DNA from: JAAYJR01 sp964563975
GTDB taxonomy: Bacteria; Bacteroidota; Bacteroidia; Bacteroidales; Prolixibacteraceae
DNA: 64,000 nt
NCBI GenBank assembly: GCA_964563975.1
Contig: CAZLZJ010000001.1
Location: 62,001-126,000 of the forward strand
Direction: 5' to 3'
The notes below the pieces were generated by a model. That model saw only the letters and a list, made by a program, of their open reading frames with translations. It made no database searches and was not told the DNA's origin. Positions 27,077 to 35,130 of this stretch are shown here, piece after piece. The translations under genes were made by a program, and so were the position numbers. Position 1 is the stretch's first letter. Each line of letters starts with the position of its first letter.

Positions 27077-28360
27077 TTAATTACACTTCTTTATTTTCTC
27101 TGCCAGCAGATCCAGCCTCTTAACAGACTGGATCATCGACCTGACTGTATGATAGTTGATTTTCCATGAATGCCCCATATGGGTCCAAATCGGTTCACCC
27201 CTCCTTGTCAATAGCGGATACCACTCTCCAACACCTTTATTGATCACTTTATCGAATACAAAACGATGAACATTTTCATAAGCTTTCCGGTATTTATCCT
27301 CTCCGAAAAGAAGCACTCCGTCAAGCAAAGCTATCAGCACCTCTGCCTGCTGCCAAAACTCTTTCTCCTTATCATATACTCCGCCCGAGTGAGGGCCTTC
27401 AACATAGACGCCGCCATACTCAAAGTCAATTCCATTATCGACAGTATGATCCAAAATAACTTTAAATAGTTCCAGATAATCTGTAATATCAATTTCCAAT
27501 ATCTCCAAAGCATGTTTCAACAACCATACAAACTCAGCATTATGCCCATAACAGGTATTGTCTGTTGCATTTCCTTTCTGTCCCTCCTCAGAAAATCTGT
27601 CCCATCCCCAAATTATATTAAATTTAATTTGTGGGGCAACACTCCAGTCTTTATAAAACTGGGGTATCCCCGTTTTATAGACCGGGTGAATAATCCTGTT
27701 AATCAAAATATCTGTTGTCTCAAGTAACTTTCTTCGGTGAACCTCCTTGCGGGTACACTCGTAAAGAGTAGTATAAGCTTCCATCAGATGCATATGCACA
27801 TCAAGTGTTTTCCTGTCGCCCCCCTCACTTCCCGGACCGCAAAGAGTCCAGTCGCGGTGAAACATCTCCCAATAACCGCCAAAATATGTGTCTACACAAT
27901 ATTTCTGTAGCAGGTCAAAAACCTTTTCAGCATACTCCACCCCCCTGCCATCGCCCGTTGCCAATGTATATTCACTTAATGAATAGATAGCAAAACTATG
28001 CCCGTAGACTATTTTCTGATCTATTTTAAGATTCCCTTTTCTATCTGTCATCCAGTAAAAACCCTCATTTTCGGGATCCCACATCTTTTCAATCAAAAAA
28101 TTAAATCCATATTCTGCAAGCCCGGCAAATTGATCTTTATTATACCCTGCTCTACATGCCGACGATACGGTATAGAGACATCTTGTCTGGGAAATAAGCG
28201 ATTTTTCATCCTCTCCCGTATCGTTGCCATTCTGATCAAAGTGAGTAATAAAGCCGCCATTAATTTTATCTTTCATCCGGGATAACCAAAATGGCAATAA
28301 CTCATTGACAAGATGCTTACGGGCTTCATCTCTCAGCTCTTTAATGAATGTTTTTTTCAT
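27077..28360 (-). CDS. AGE-family epimerase (N-acylglucosamine 2-epimerase / cellobiose 2-epimerase-like)
   Basis: 427 residues, an (alpha/alpha)6 barrel family of sugar 2-epimerases and aldose-ketose isomerases. Family landmarks: LISQTRCLYTVSSACR, IVYGHSFAIYSLSEY, LDVHMHLMEAYTTLYE, CYGHNAEFVWLLKHAL, KEFWQQAEVLIALLDG and WTHMGHSWKINYHTVRSM, which supply the His/Glu/Trp active-site set. The arrangement resembles cellobiose 2-epimerase slightly more than renal N-acylglucosamine 2-epimerase, but substrate cannot be fixed by eye. It sits between an unrecognised protein and two symporters and probably acts on the imported free sugar in the cytosol. Confidence 0.88.
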   Translation of the reverse strand: MKKTFIKELRDEARKHLVNELLPFWLSRMKDKINGGFITHFDQNGNDTGEDEKSLISQTRCLYTVSSACRAGYNKDQFAGLAEYGFNFLIEKMWDPENEGFYWMTDRKGNLKIDQKIVYGHSFAIYSLSEYTLATGDGRGVEYAEKVFDLLQKYCVDTYFGGYWEMFHRDWTLCGPGSEGGDRKTLDVHMHLMEAYTTLYECTRKEVHRRKLLETTDILINRIIHPVYKTGIPQFYKDWSVAPQIKFNIIWGWDRFSEEGQKGNATDNTCYGHNAEFVWLLKHALEILEIDITDYLELFKVILDHTVDNGIDFEYGGVYVEGPHSGGVYDKEKEFWQQAEVLIALLDGVLLFGEDKYRKAYENVHRFVFDKVINKGVGEWYPLLTRRGEPIWTHMGHSWKINYHTVRSMIQSVKRLDLLAEKIKKCN

Positions 28361-28408
28361 GAATATATCTTAATTATTTTTAATGGCATCACATAGCTTG
28401 TTCCGGCT

Positions 28409-29536
28409 TTAGCCGGGGTATCCCGTATTTATTTTATTTAATTTTTGATACAAAGTAAGCAGAAAGTCCTTATTGTCTGCTGTCAGATAATCCATTTTAC
28501 CACCCATTCTGTTAAATGTTTTACAATATCTTAAATAGTAAGCCGGGTTATCGGCAGGAGGTTCGCCGTCTTTTTCCCAATTCCAGTCTGAAGAGGCCAG
28601 ATCCACAACTAATATATAGTGATTATCAATATGTTCTCCTTTTTGGATAGCTATATTTTGAGACATTGAGAGAGATTTTTCAAAAATCATAGGCGACATG
28701 ACTGCTGAGCCGATTGAAAGATAAACTCCATTTTCAAGGTTACTTACACTATGTGCATAACGAAGAAAATCAGTCATGGCGGTCCGCCCTATGGCAGCAC
28801 CATGGTTCAAAGGATGGCTGTAAATTATATCATGCCCGATCATCGGGTGCCCGGTAAAAGGCACCGAAAACTTAAAAGCATTGGCCTGCACCGAATACTC
28901 TTTCCAGGGGTGCGGTATCTTCATAAATCCGGAAGTAATCCCAAAATTCTTAATTACACCGGCAAAGTCAATAGCCGCAGCAGCTGATTCCGGATCTGTA
29001 CTCATTATCTCTGCCGAAAGATTATATAAAAATGATAACTCCGGAATAACGATACCCTCTTCCATGATCATCTTTCCCACTGACTCTCCGTAACCCAATC
29101 CCTGATATGCTCCGGCAACCAATGCCAGATTAATATAGAACCCGGTCTCCTCCCATATTCCAAATTGCCCCAGTTCTACATTTTTACGAACATCTTCACT
29201 TGATTTACCCTGATATGCAAACTCCCAATCGTGTATTATTCCTGCTCCGTTAGTAGCAAGATGTGTTACCCATCCCTCCTTTATCAATGCAGAAATGACA
29301 GGAGCCAATCCGTTTTTTATTGTATGGGCGCCAAAAGCCATTATTACAGACCTCTTTAAATTACGTGCTTTAATTATCCTGTTGGCGCATTTACTGATAA
29401 TAGCATGAAATTCAGAAGATTGCCGGTTCGGAAGGCGATCAACCGGTATATGATCCCTCTCTATATATATCTTATTTTCACGATCAGCCAACGATTTGAA
29501 TTTAAGATTACTCCTGTCTAACTTAAAATATGGCAT
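28409..29536 (-). CDS. Conserved protein of unknown function in the sugar locus
   Basis: 375 residues, no signal peptide or membrane helix. The most conserved-looking stretches are VIMAFGAHTIKNGLAPVISA, THLATNGAGIIHDWEFAYQG, SSEDVRKNVELGQFGIWEET, AYQGLGYGESVGKMIMEEG and GAAIGRTAMTDFLRYAHSV. I recall related uncharacterised proteins with a similar GAHxIKxGLxPxxxxL ... NGAGxIHDxE signature in other phyla. A Rossmann-like or deoxyhypusine-synthase-like fold is a guess from the glycine-rich segments and is not established. It starts 2 bp after the PfkB-HAD gene, so it is translationally close to the kinase and likely acts in the same pathway. Confidence 0.75.
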   Translation of the reverse strand: MPYFKLDRSNLKFKSLADRENKIYIERDHIPVDRLPNRQSSEFHAIISKCANRIIKARNLKRSVIMAFGAHTIKNGLAPVISALIKEGWVTHLATNGAGIIHDWEFAYQGKSSEDVRKNVELGQFGIWEETGFYINLALVAGAYQGLGYGESVGKMIMEEGIVIPELSFLYNLSAEIMSTDPESAAAAIDFAGVIKNFGITSGFMKIPHPWKEYSVQANAFKFSVPFTGHPMIGHDIIYSHPLNHGAAIGRTAMTDFLRYAHSVSNLENGVYLSIGSAVMSPMIFEKSLSMSQNIAIQKGEHIDNHYILVVDLASSDWNWEKDGEPPADNPAYYLRYCKTFNRMGGKMDYLTADNKDFLLTLYQKLNKINTGYPG

Positions 29537-29538
29537 GA

Positions 29539-31446
29539 TTAATTAATTTCAATATTCAAAATTCTTAAAATATTCTCAATCTGTGAAAAATCCGGGATGA
29601 TAAAATCTGCTCCCGCCTTAATTAACCTCGGGCGTTTGGCTAAATTAAGGCTATGGCGTTTTAATTCATTGCCGGCAATTCCCACAGTTATACCTCCCCT
29701 CTTTCTTGTTTCCCGAATCTCGACGGGCCCATCTCCAAAAGTTACGACCTGCGTCATACGGGTGTCTCCTATACCGTTAAGAATAGTGTCAAGCAAAATC
29801 TTTTTGGCATCTTTTGTAATATCGCCAACTGATCCGTATATCCCTCCTTCGAACAGATTATCATATCCCAGAATGCGGGCTTCATTTTTTACATCTTCTT
29901 CGTCAGTGCCACTTACAAGGTATAATGTGATACCTGCCCCAAAGAGTGTCTTCAAAAATAAAACGGCATTTTTCATAGTGAAATCTTCAATATCCAATTC
30001 TCCGCTTACCAGCTTAGCCTCCCTGCTTCTGACCATCTTCAGCAGCTCATCATTATAGATCTTCTTATAACCAAACTCATCAAGAATTTCATTTTCAGGC
30101 ACTAAACCAAACTCCCGCACAAGGTCAGTAAGCCCCTTCATCTGCACAAGGGTTTGTATTCCGGTTGTTTTATCAATAAAACCGGCAACCCTCAACCGTA
30201 CTTTATGATACAACGCTTCATCGGCTTCATTGAACTTACTTCCCAAAATAGCTTTTATCATCATAGGTTCCATAATCTGCTCCCACCCTTCACGCAATGT
30301 TGAGATAGTGCCATCATGATCAAATATGGCATGGGTAATCTTCAACTTAGCCGGCATATCACCAACTACCTCAATTTCAGTGTCCTCATAATATTTAGCA
30401 TATCTGCTGTTTTCGGCCAGCTCAGGGTTGTAAATAAGATCGGCATCTGTGCCTATCTGAACTATCTCCGATGGCGATGCAGTACCTGTCTGAAATAACT
30501 TTTGCACTGTCACTCCGGCAACATAGGTGCCAATTTCAGCTGCAATCTGCAGATTATAACCGGCTGCTAGAGTTGCAGCCACCCCTGCCAGATAGCTGTC
30601 GCCTGCCCCTACGGTATCTGTCTTGGAAAGAATCATAAGTCCGCAAATATCTGTAATACCCTTATCGTCAACTATTATCGAACCCTTCTCACCTCTGGTA
30701 ACAAAGAGAGGCTTACCATACTTTTTATAAAGCTTAAGTGCTGCCTCCTTTACTTCAGAATAGAGCACGACATCAGCAGGATCCTTGTTTATTCCGCAAA
30801 GAACAGCAGCTTCCGTATCATTCATTTTTCTATAGGCTCCATCATAAAAATCACTATAGTTTCTACTGTCGGCAATAAATATTTTTTCCGGAAAATTATT
30901 GATAAGAGACACTAACTTATCTCTTAAATACGGGGTATGAATACCTGAAATAACCTGTTCATTGATAATTATCAGATCTGTCGCCATAATTTCCCCGGCA
31001 ACTCTTTCTATCAACATATCAGCCGTGCCGGTTGCAAGCCGGTTAAAATTTCCGAAATCAATCCTGCTCTGCTCAACATCACCAATATATGGTTTAACAT
31101 ATACATGAGTAGACCAGTTCTCTTCCTGTATTAACAGATTACCGGTTTTTATCCCTGCCTCCTTCATCACCCTTATCATCTCATTGCCAAAATGATCTGC
31201 GCCAATTACACCAAATACCCTTACATCTCTTACTCCCATGGCAGTCAGATTGCCTGCCACATTTCCTGCTCCCCCGAGAGAGTACCTTTGCTGTTTCACG
31301 GAAAAAACAGGCTTGCCGGTTTCCACAGATATCTCACTTTTTGACTGATCAATAAACCAATAAGCATCAAGGCAAAAATCACCGATTACTGCTATTCTGA
31401 CTGACTTAATCTTTTCAATTATCCTTTCTAATTTTTCCCTGTTCAT
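29539..31446 (-). CDS. PfkB-type sugar kinase fused to a HAD phosphatase
   Basis: 635 residues from the ATG at 31446; a longer frame would overlap the SIS gene. Residues of about 15-335 are a ribokinase-fold kinase closest to the HldE/RfaE kinase half: GDFCLDAYWF, SLGGAGNVAGNLTAMGV and the catalytic TDTVGAGDSYLAG with Asp283. Residues of about 368-635 are a HAD domain: IFDHDGT with nucleophile Asp376 and acid/base Asp378, LVSGT (motif II), and VTFGDGP (motif IV), with an inserted helical cap. In canonical bacterial HldE the kinase is fused to a nucleotidyltransferase, not to a phosphatase. Together with the GmhA-like gene upstream this gives isomerase, kinase and phosphatase steps. The linker is about residues 335-365. 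Confidence 0.88.
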   Translation of the reverse strand: MNREKLERIIEKIKSVRIAVIGDFCLDAYWFIDQSKSEISVETGKPVFSVKQQRYSLGGAGNVAGNLTAMGVRDVRVFGVIGADHFGNEMIRVMKEAGIKTGNLLIQEENWSTHVYVKPYIGDVEQSRIDFGNFNRLATGTADMLIERVAGEIMATDLIIINEQVISGIHTPYLRDKLVSLINNFPEKIFIADSRNYSDFYDGAYRKMNDTEAAVLCGINKDPADVVLYSEVKEAALKLYKKYGKPLFVTRGEKGSIIVDDKGITDICGLMILSKTDTVGAGDSYLAGVAATLAAGYNLQIAAEIGTYVAGVTVQKLFQTGTASPSEIVQIGTDADLIYNPELAENSRYAKYYEDTEIEVVGDMPAKLKITHAIFDHDGTISTLREGWEQIMEPMMIKAILGSKFNEADEALYHKVRLRVAGFIDKTTGIQTLVQMKGLTDLVREFGLVPENEILDEFGYKKIYNDELLKMVRSREAKLVSGELDIEDFTMKNAVLFLKTLFGAGITLYLVSGTDEEDVKNEARILGYDNLFEGGIYGSVGDITKDAKKILLDTILNGIGDTRMTQVVTFGDGPVEIRETRKRGGITVGIAGNELKRHSLNLAKRPRLIKAGADFIIPDFSQIENILRILNIEIN

Positions 31447-31471
31447 TATTAAAAAATTCTCATTAAAAATG

Positions 31472-32107
31472 TCATATGCTAAAAAAAGCTTCTTCCACCA
31501 TCTCGCAAATTGCATGATAAACCGGAAGATGGTACTCCTGCACTAAATCTGTGGCAGTTTCAGGAACATTTATCAAAATATCCAATTGGGTTTTCATTTT
31601 TCCCCCGGAGGCTCCGGTCAGCCCGATAGTCTTTAATCCCATGGCTTTTGCAACTATAACCGCATACAATATATCTTTTGAGTTACCCGAGCTGCTCAGT
31701 CCCATGAGAATATCCCCCTCTTTCCCGTATCCTGTAACCTGTTGGGCATAAATAAGATCTCCATGAATATCATTTAATATTGCAGTAAGAAGGTCAGTAT
31801 GTGCCGAAAGGGAGATAGACGGAAGCCCCTGCTGCAACATTTTAGCCGGCATTTCACCATATTCCCGGGAAAGAGACTTTATTTTTTCCTGTAAAGCAGC
31901 ATCTAACGGACGCTTTTTTTTAAACCCTTTCATCAGCTCACCTGCTATATGCCCCGAATCTGAACTGCTGCCTCCATTACCACATATTAACAGCTTGCCG
32001 CCACTCTTATAGCAATTAATGATCATCTCGGCAGCCTTCGTAATTTCAGGCTCTAAAAATCTCAGTTTATTATACCTGCCAAACAGTTGATTTAAAATAT
32101 GACTCAT
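31472..32107 (-). CDS. SIS-domain sugar-phosphate isomerase, GmhA-like
   Basis: 211 residues from the ATG at 32107; an upstream TTG at 32164 is less likely. CGNGGSSSDSGHIAGEL is the phosphoheptose-isomerase signature. All four metal/catalytic positions of GmhA are kept with exact local spacing: His53-x3-Glu57 and Gln190-x7-His198 (E. coli His61/Glu65/Gln172/His180). Between them the protein is about 26 residues longer than GmhA, because of an insert after KKKRP (about residues 68-98). The expected reaction is sedoheptulose-7-phosphate to a heptose-7-phosphate, or a related ketose-aldose isomerisation. It is the first gene of the seven-gene sugar locus; its stop is 25 bp from the kinase start. 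Confidence 0.88.
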   Translation of the reverse strand: MSHILNQLFGRYNKLRFLEPEITKAAEMIINCYKSGGKLLICGNGGSSSDSGHIAGELMKGFKKKRPLDAALQEKIKSLSREYGEMPAKMLQQGLPSISLSAHTDLLTAILNDIHGDLIYAQQVTGYGKEGDILMGLSSSGNSKDILYAVIVAKAMGLKTIGLTGASGGKMKTQLDILINVPETATDLVQEYHLPVYHAICEMVEEAFFSI

Positions 32108-32441
32108 ATCTTTAAATTTGTCATTGTTGTCTATTGTCTCCGGTAACTGCCGGAATGATGACAACTAACAATTTGCTAAAAATAAAACAAATCATAAACA
32201 TATTCGGTATCTTCATCCGGCAAAGTAAATATATTACACCTCTTATTTGCTGAATTAATGGGCAAACACTGTTTTTACTTTTTTTAAATATTTTGGCCGG
32301 AGATATAAAATTTTAAAAGCTGTTTCAAAATATAAAAACTTTTATCTACTTTTGCACCGTTAATTTTAAACCGTTGTAAATCCGTTATTTAATAAAAAGG
32401 ATACTGCGGATTAAATATTGTATCATTAAATTTTTTAAAAA
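32108..32441. other. 334-bp divergent intergenic region between the sugar locus and rpsO
   Basis: AT-rich. It holds the rpsO promoter (32323-32354). Leftward promoters for the sugar locus must also lie here, but I found only a near match (TTACTTTG on the minus strand, 32228-32221). No RNA gene or coding frame is evident. Confidence 0.55.
32323..32354 (+). promoter_or_regulatory. rpsO promoter
   Basis: TACTTTTG (32347-32354), followed by CACCG, matches TAnnTTTG exactly. A TTTC (32323-32326) 20 bases upstream is one base off the -33 TTTG. The leader would be about 80 bases. Confidence 0.65.
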
Positions 32442-32711
32442 ATGTATTTAACTTCAGAAAAGAAGCGGGAATTTTTCAGCACCTATGGTAAAAATGAAAA
32501 AGACACCGGCAGCGCCGAAGGCCAGATTGCACTATTCACTTATCGTGTTAACCATCTAAACAAACATCTTAAAGAAAATAAAAAAGATCACAGCACAAGA
32601 CGTGCATTAATAAAACTGGTAGGTAAAAGGCGCAGATTGCTTGATTATCTTAAAAAGAAAGATATAGAACGTTATCGTTCAATTATCGAAAAACTAAATT
32701 TACGAAAGTGA
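32442..32711 (+). CDS. rpsO: 30S ribosomal protein S15
   Basis: 89 residues, exactly the family length. It has the conserved [21 protein letters not shown], the [24 protein letters not shown]-binding helices and KLNLRK at the end. It binds 16S rRNA in the platform. The rpsO-pnp order is the widely conserved one; a hairpin with a T-tract lies between the two genes. Confidence 0.98.
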   Translation: MYLTSEKKREFFSTYGKNEKDTGSAEGQIALFTYRVNHLNKHLKENKKDHSTRRALIKLVGKRRRLLDYLKKKDIERYRSIIEKLNLRK

Positions 32712-32720
32712 AAAAAATCT

Positions 32721-32757
32721 CAGGGCACCGGTTTTTCTTTCCGGTACCCTGTTTTTT
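32721..32757 (+). terminator. rpsO-pnp intergenic terminator/attenuator
   Basis: Arms CAGGGCACCGG and CCGGTACCCTG (one C-A mismatch) enclose a 9-base loop and are followed by TTTTTT. It would end part of the rpsO transcripts, or be a processing site, before pnp 50 bp downstream. Confidence 0.8.
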
Positions 32758-32806
32758 ATCTGAATTTTATCACCCATTTTTTCAATTATTAATTTTATAA
32801 CAAATT

Positions 32807-35044
32807 ATGGTAAAAGCATTAACAAAAACGATCGAAATGTCAAACGGCAGATCGATAACCATAGAAACCGGAAAACTGGCCAAACAGGCAGATGGTTCGG
32901 TTGTAGTAAGAATGGGTGATACCATGTTACTGGCAACGGTTGTCTCAGCAAAAGAACCAAAAGAAGATATTGACTTTATGCCCCTGTCGGTTGATTATCG
33001 GGAAAAATTTTCAGCTGCAGGACGTTTCCCCGGGGGATTCCTTAAAAGAGAAGGCCGCCCTTCGGATGATGAAATATTGGTTGCAAGACTTGTCGACAGG
33101 GCATTGAGACCGCTCTTTCCGGAAAATTATCATGCAGAAACAGCAGTGATGATTTCATTGGTGTCGGCCGATAAGGAAGATTTACCGGATGCTTTGGCCG
33201 GGCTGGCAGCATCGGCAGCAATTACAGTATCGGATGTACCTTTTGAAACACCCATTTCAGAAGTGAGGGTAGGAAGAGTAAACGGAGAATTTATTATAAA
33301 CCCCACCCATTCGCAGCTTGACCTGTCCGATATGGATATTATGGTAGGCGCATCTTATGATAATATCATGATGGTAGAGGGTGAAATGAATGAAGTGTCT
33401 GAAAATGATCTCCTTGAAGCAATAAAGTTTGCACACGAAGAGATCAGAAAACATTGCAAGGTTCAGGAAGAAATGGCAGTTGAGCTAAATATTGTTAAAA
33501 GAGAATATTGCCATGAAACCAATATTGAAGAGTTAAAAAACTTAGTTAGCTCCGATCTTTATCAAAAATGTTATGACCTTGCCAGGCAACAGATAAAAAA
33601 TAAAAATGAAAGGCTTACTGCCTTTGAAAATATACGGAATGAGTATATAGAAGAGTATAAAGAAAAATATGCAGAGGATGACAGCATAGATATAGATCTT
33701 CACGAATTGCTGATCAAAAAATATTTTCATGAAATTGAAAAAGAGGCAATGCGCCGCATGATACTTGACGACAGCATTCGCCTTGACGGGCGGAAAAGTG
33801 ATGAGATCAGAGATATTTGGGGAGAGATCGATTATCTTCCCGGAGCTCATGGCTCAGCTCTATTTACCAGAGGTGAAACACAGTCGCTTACCTCAGTCAC
33901 TCTGGGTACAAAAATGGATGAGAAAATTATTGATAATGTAACGGTTCAGGGAAAGGAAAAATTTCTGCTCCACTACAATTTTCCTCCTTTTTGTGTTGGC
34001 GAACCGTCCACTCCAAGGGGGCTTTCGCGGCGTGAAATCGGACATGGCAACCTTGCTCACCGTGCCCTGAAAAAAATGATACCCGAAGATTTTCCTTATA
34101 TAATAAGAGTGGTGTCCGACATACTCGAATCAAACGGCTCATCATCAATGGCAACGGTTTGTGCAGGGACTATGAGCATGTTGGATTCGGGAATCAAAAT
34201 GAAAAGACCTGTTTCGGGAATCGCCATGGGACTGATAACTGATAAAAATTCTGAAAAATATTCTATTCTATCAGATATCCTCGGCGATGAAGATCACCTT
34301 GGAGATATGGATTTCAAAATAGCCGGAACAGAAAAAGGGATCACTGCCGCTCAAATGGATATAAAAGTGGATGGCCTCTCTTATGAGGTTCTGATGCAGG
34401 CGCTTAATCAAGCCAAAGGGGGAAGGATACACATTCTTAATAAAATGCTGGAGATAATACCTGAGCCGCGTGCCGATTTCAAGCCCAATGTTCCGAGAAT
34501 TGAAATAGTCAAAATACCGAAAGATATGATTGGAGCCGTAATCGGACCGGGCGGAAAAATTATTCAGGCAATACAGGAAGAGACAAATACGGTAATTGCC
34601 ATAGAAGAGGAAGACGATATTGGTTTAGTTGAAATATCAGGTGTGGGAATTGAATTTATTGAAGCTGCAAAGCAAAGAATTAAAGCTATTATAGCAATTC
34701 CCGAAGTAGGTGAAATCTATAACGGAACTGTGAAGTCTTTGGTCTCCTTCGGGGCATTTATAGAGATACTTCCGGGGAAAGATGCACTGCTTCATGTTTC
34801 GGAAATGGATTGGAAAAGAGTGGAATCACCCGAAGATTTATTTAAAGTAGGCGATAAGCTTGATGTCAAACTGATAGGTATTGACGACAAAACAGGCAAA
34901 CTTAAACTTTCCCGTAAAGTTTTATTGCCTAAACCGGAAGGCATTCCTGAACAAAAAAAACAAAGCGGCAGATACCACCGGCCGGATAGCAGACAAAAAA
35001 GCGATAACAGAAAAGATAGCAGGAATTTTCGCCGAAAAACATAG
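32807..35044 (+). CDS. pnp: Polyribonucleotide nucleotidyltransferase (PNPase)
   Basis: 745 residues. It is a phosphorolytic 3'-5' exoribonuclease of RNA turnover. The two RNase PH domains are visible: the first with [31 protein letters not shown], the second with [35 protein letters not shown] and the metal-binding [22 protein letters not shown] domain ([13 protein letters not shown]) and an S1 domain ([20 protein letters not shown]) follow. The last about 30 residues are a basic, Arg/Lys/Ser/Asp-rich tail, likely disordered and RNA-binding. No missing catalytic residues. Confidence 0.98.
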   Translation: MVKALTKTIEMSNGRSITIETGKLAKQADGSVVVRMGDTMLLATVVSAKEPKEDIDFMPLSVDYREKFSAAGRFPGGFLKREGRPSDDEILVARLVDRALRPLFPENYHAETAVMISLVSADKEDLPDALAGLAASAAITVSDVPFETPISEVRVGRVNGEFIINPTHSQLDLSDMDIMVGASYDNIMMVEGEMNEVSENDLLEAIKFAHEEIRKHCKVQEEMAVELNIVKREYCHETNIEELKNLVSSDLYQKCYDLARQQIKNKNERLTAFENIRNEYIEEYKEKYAEDDSIDIDLHELLIKKYFHEIEKEAMRRMILDDSIRLDGRKSDEIRDIWGEIDYLPGAHGSALFTRGETQSLTSVTLGTKMDEKIIDNVTVQGKEKFLLHYNFPPFCVGEPSTPRGLSRREIGHGNLAHRALKKMIPEDFPYIIRVVSDILESNGSSSMATVCAGTMSMLDSGIKMKRPVSGIAMGLITDKNSEKYSILSDILGDEDHLGDMDFKIAGTEKGITAAQMDIKVDGLSYEVLMQALNQAKGGRIHILNKMLEIIPEPRADFKPNVPRIEIVKIPKDMIGAVIGPGGKIIQAIQEETNTVIAIEEEDDIGLVEISGVGIEFIEAAKQRIKAIIAIPEVGEIYNGTVKSLVSFGAFIEILPGKDALLHVSEMDWKRVESPEDLFKVGDKLDVKLIGIDDKTGKLKLSRKVLLPKPEGIPEQKKQSGRYHRPDSRQKSDNRKDSRNFRRKT

Positions 35045-35051
35045 AAAATTC

Positions 35052-35081
35052 TTTGTTAAATGAAAAAGCTTTCTATTTTTG
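35052..35081 (+). promoter_or_regulatory. Promoter of the TPR lipoprotein gene
   Basis: TTTG (35052-35055), an 18-base spacer and TATTTTTG (35074-35081) fit the Bacteroidota consensus closely. The leader would be about 45 bases. Confidence 0.65.
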
Positions 35082-35130
35082 TAATTAGATTAAAAAAAAC
35101 ATTTAAAATTATAACAAAATACCGGAAATC

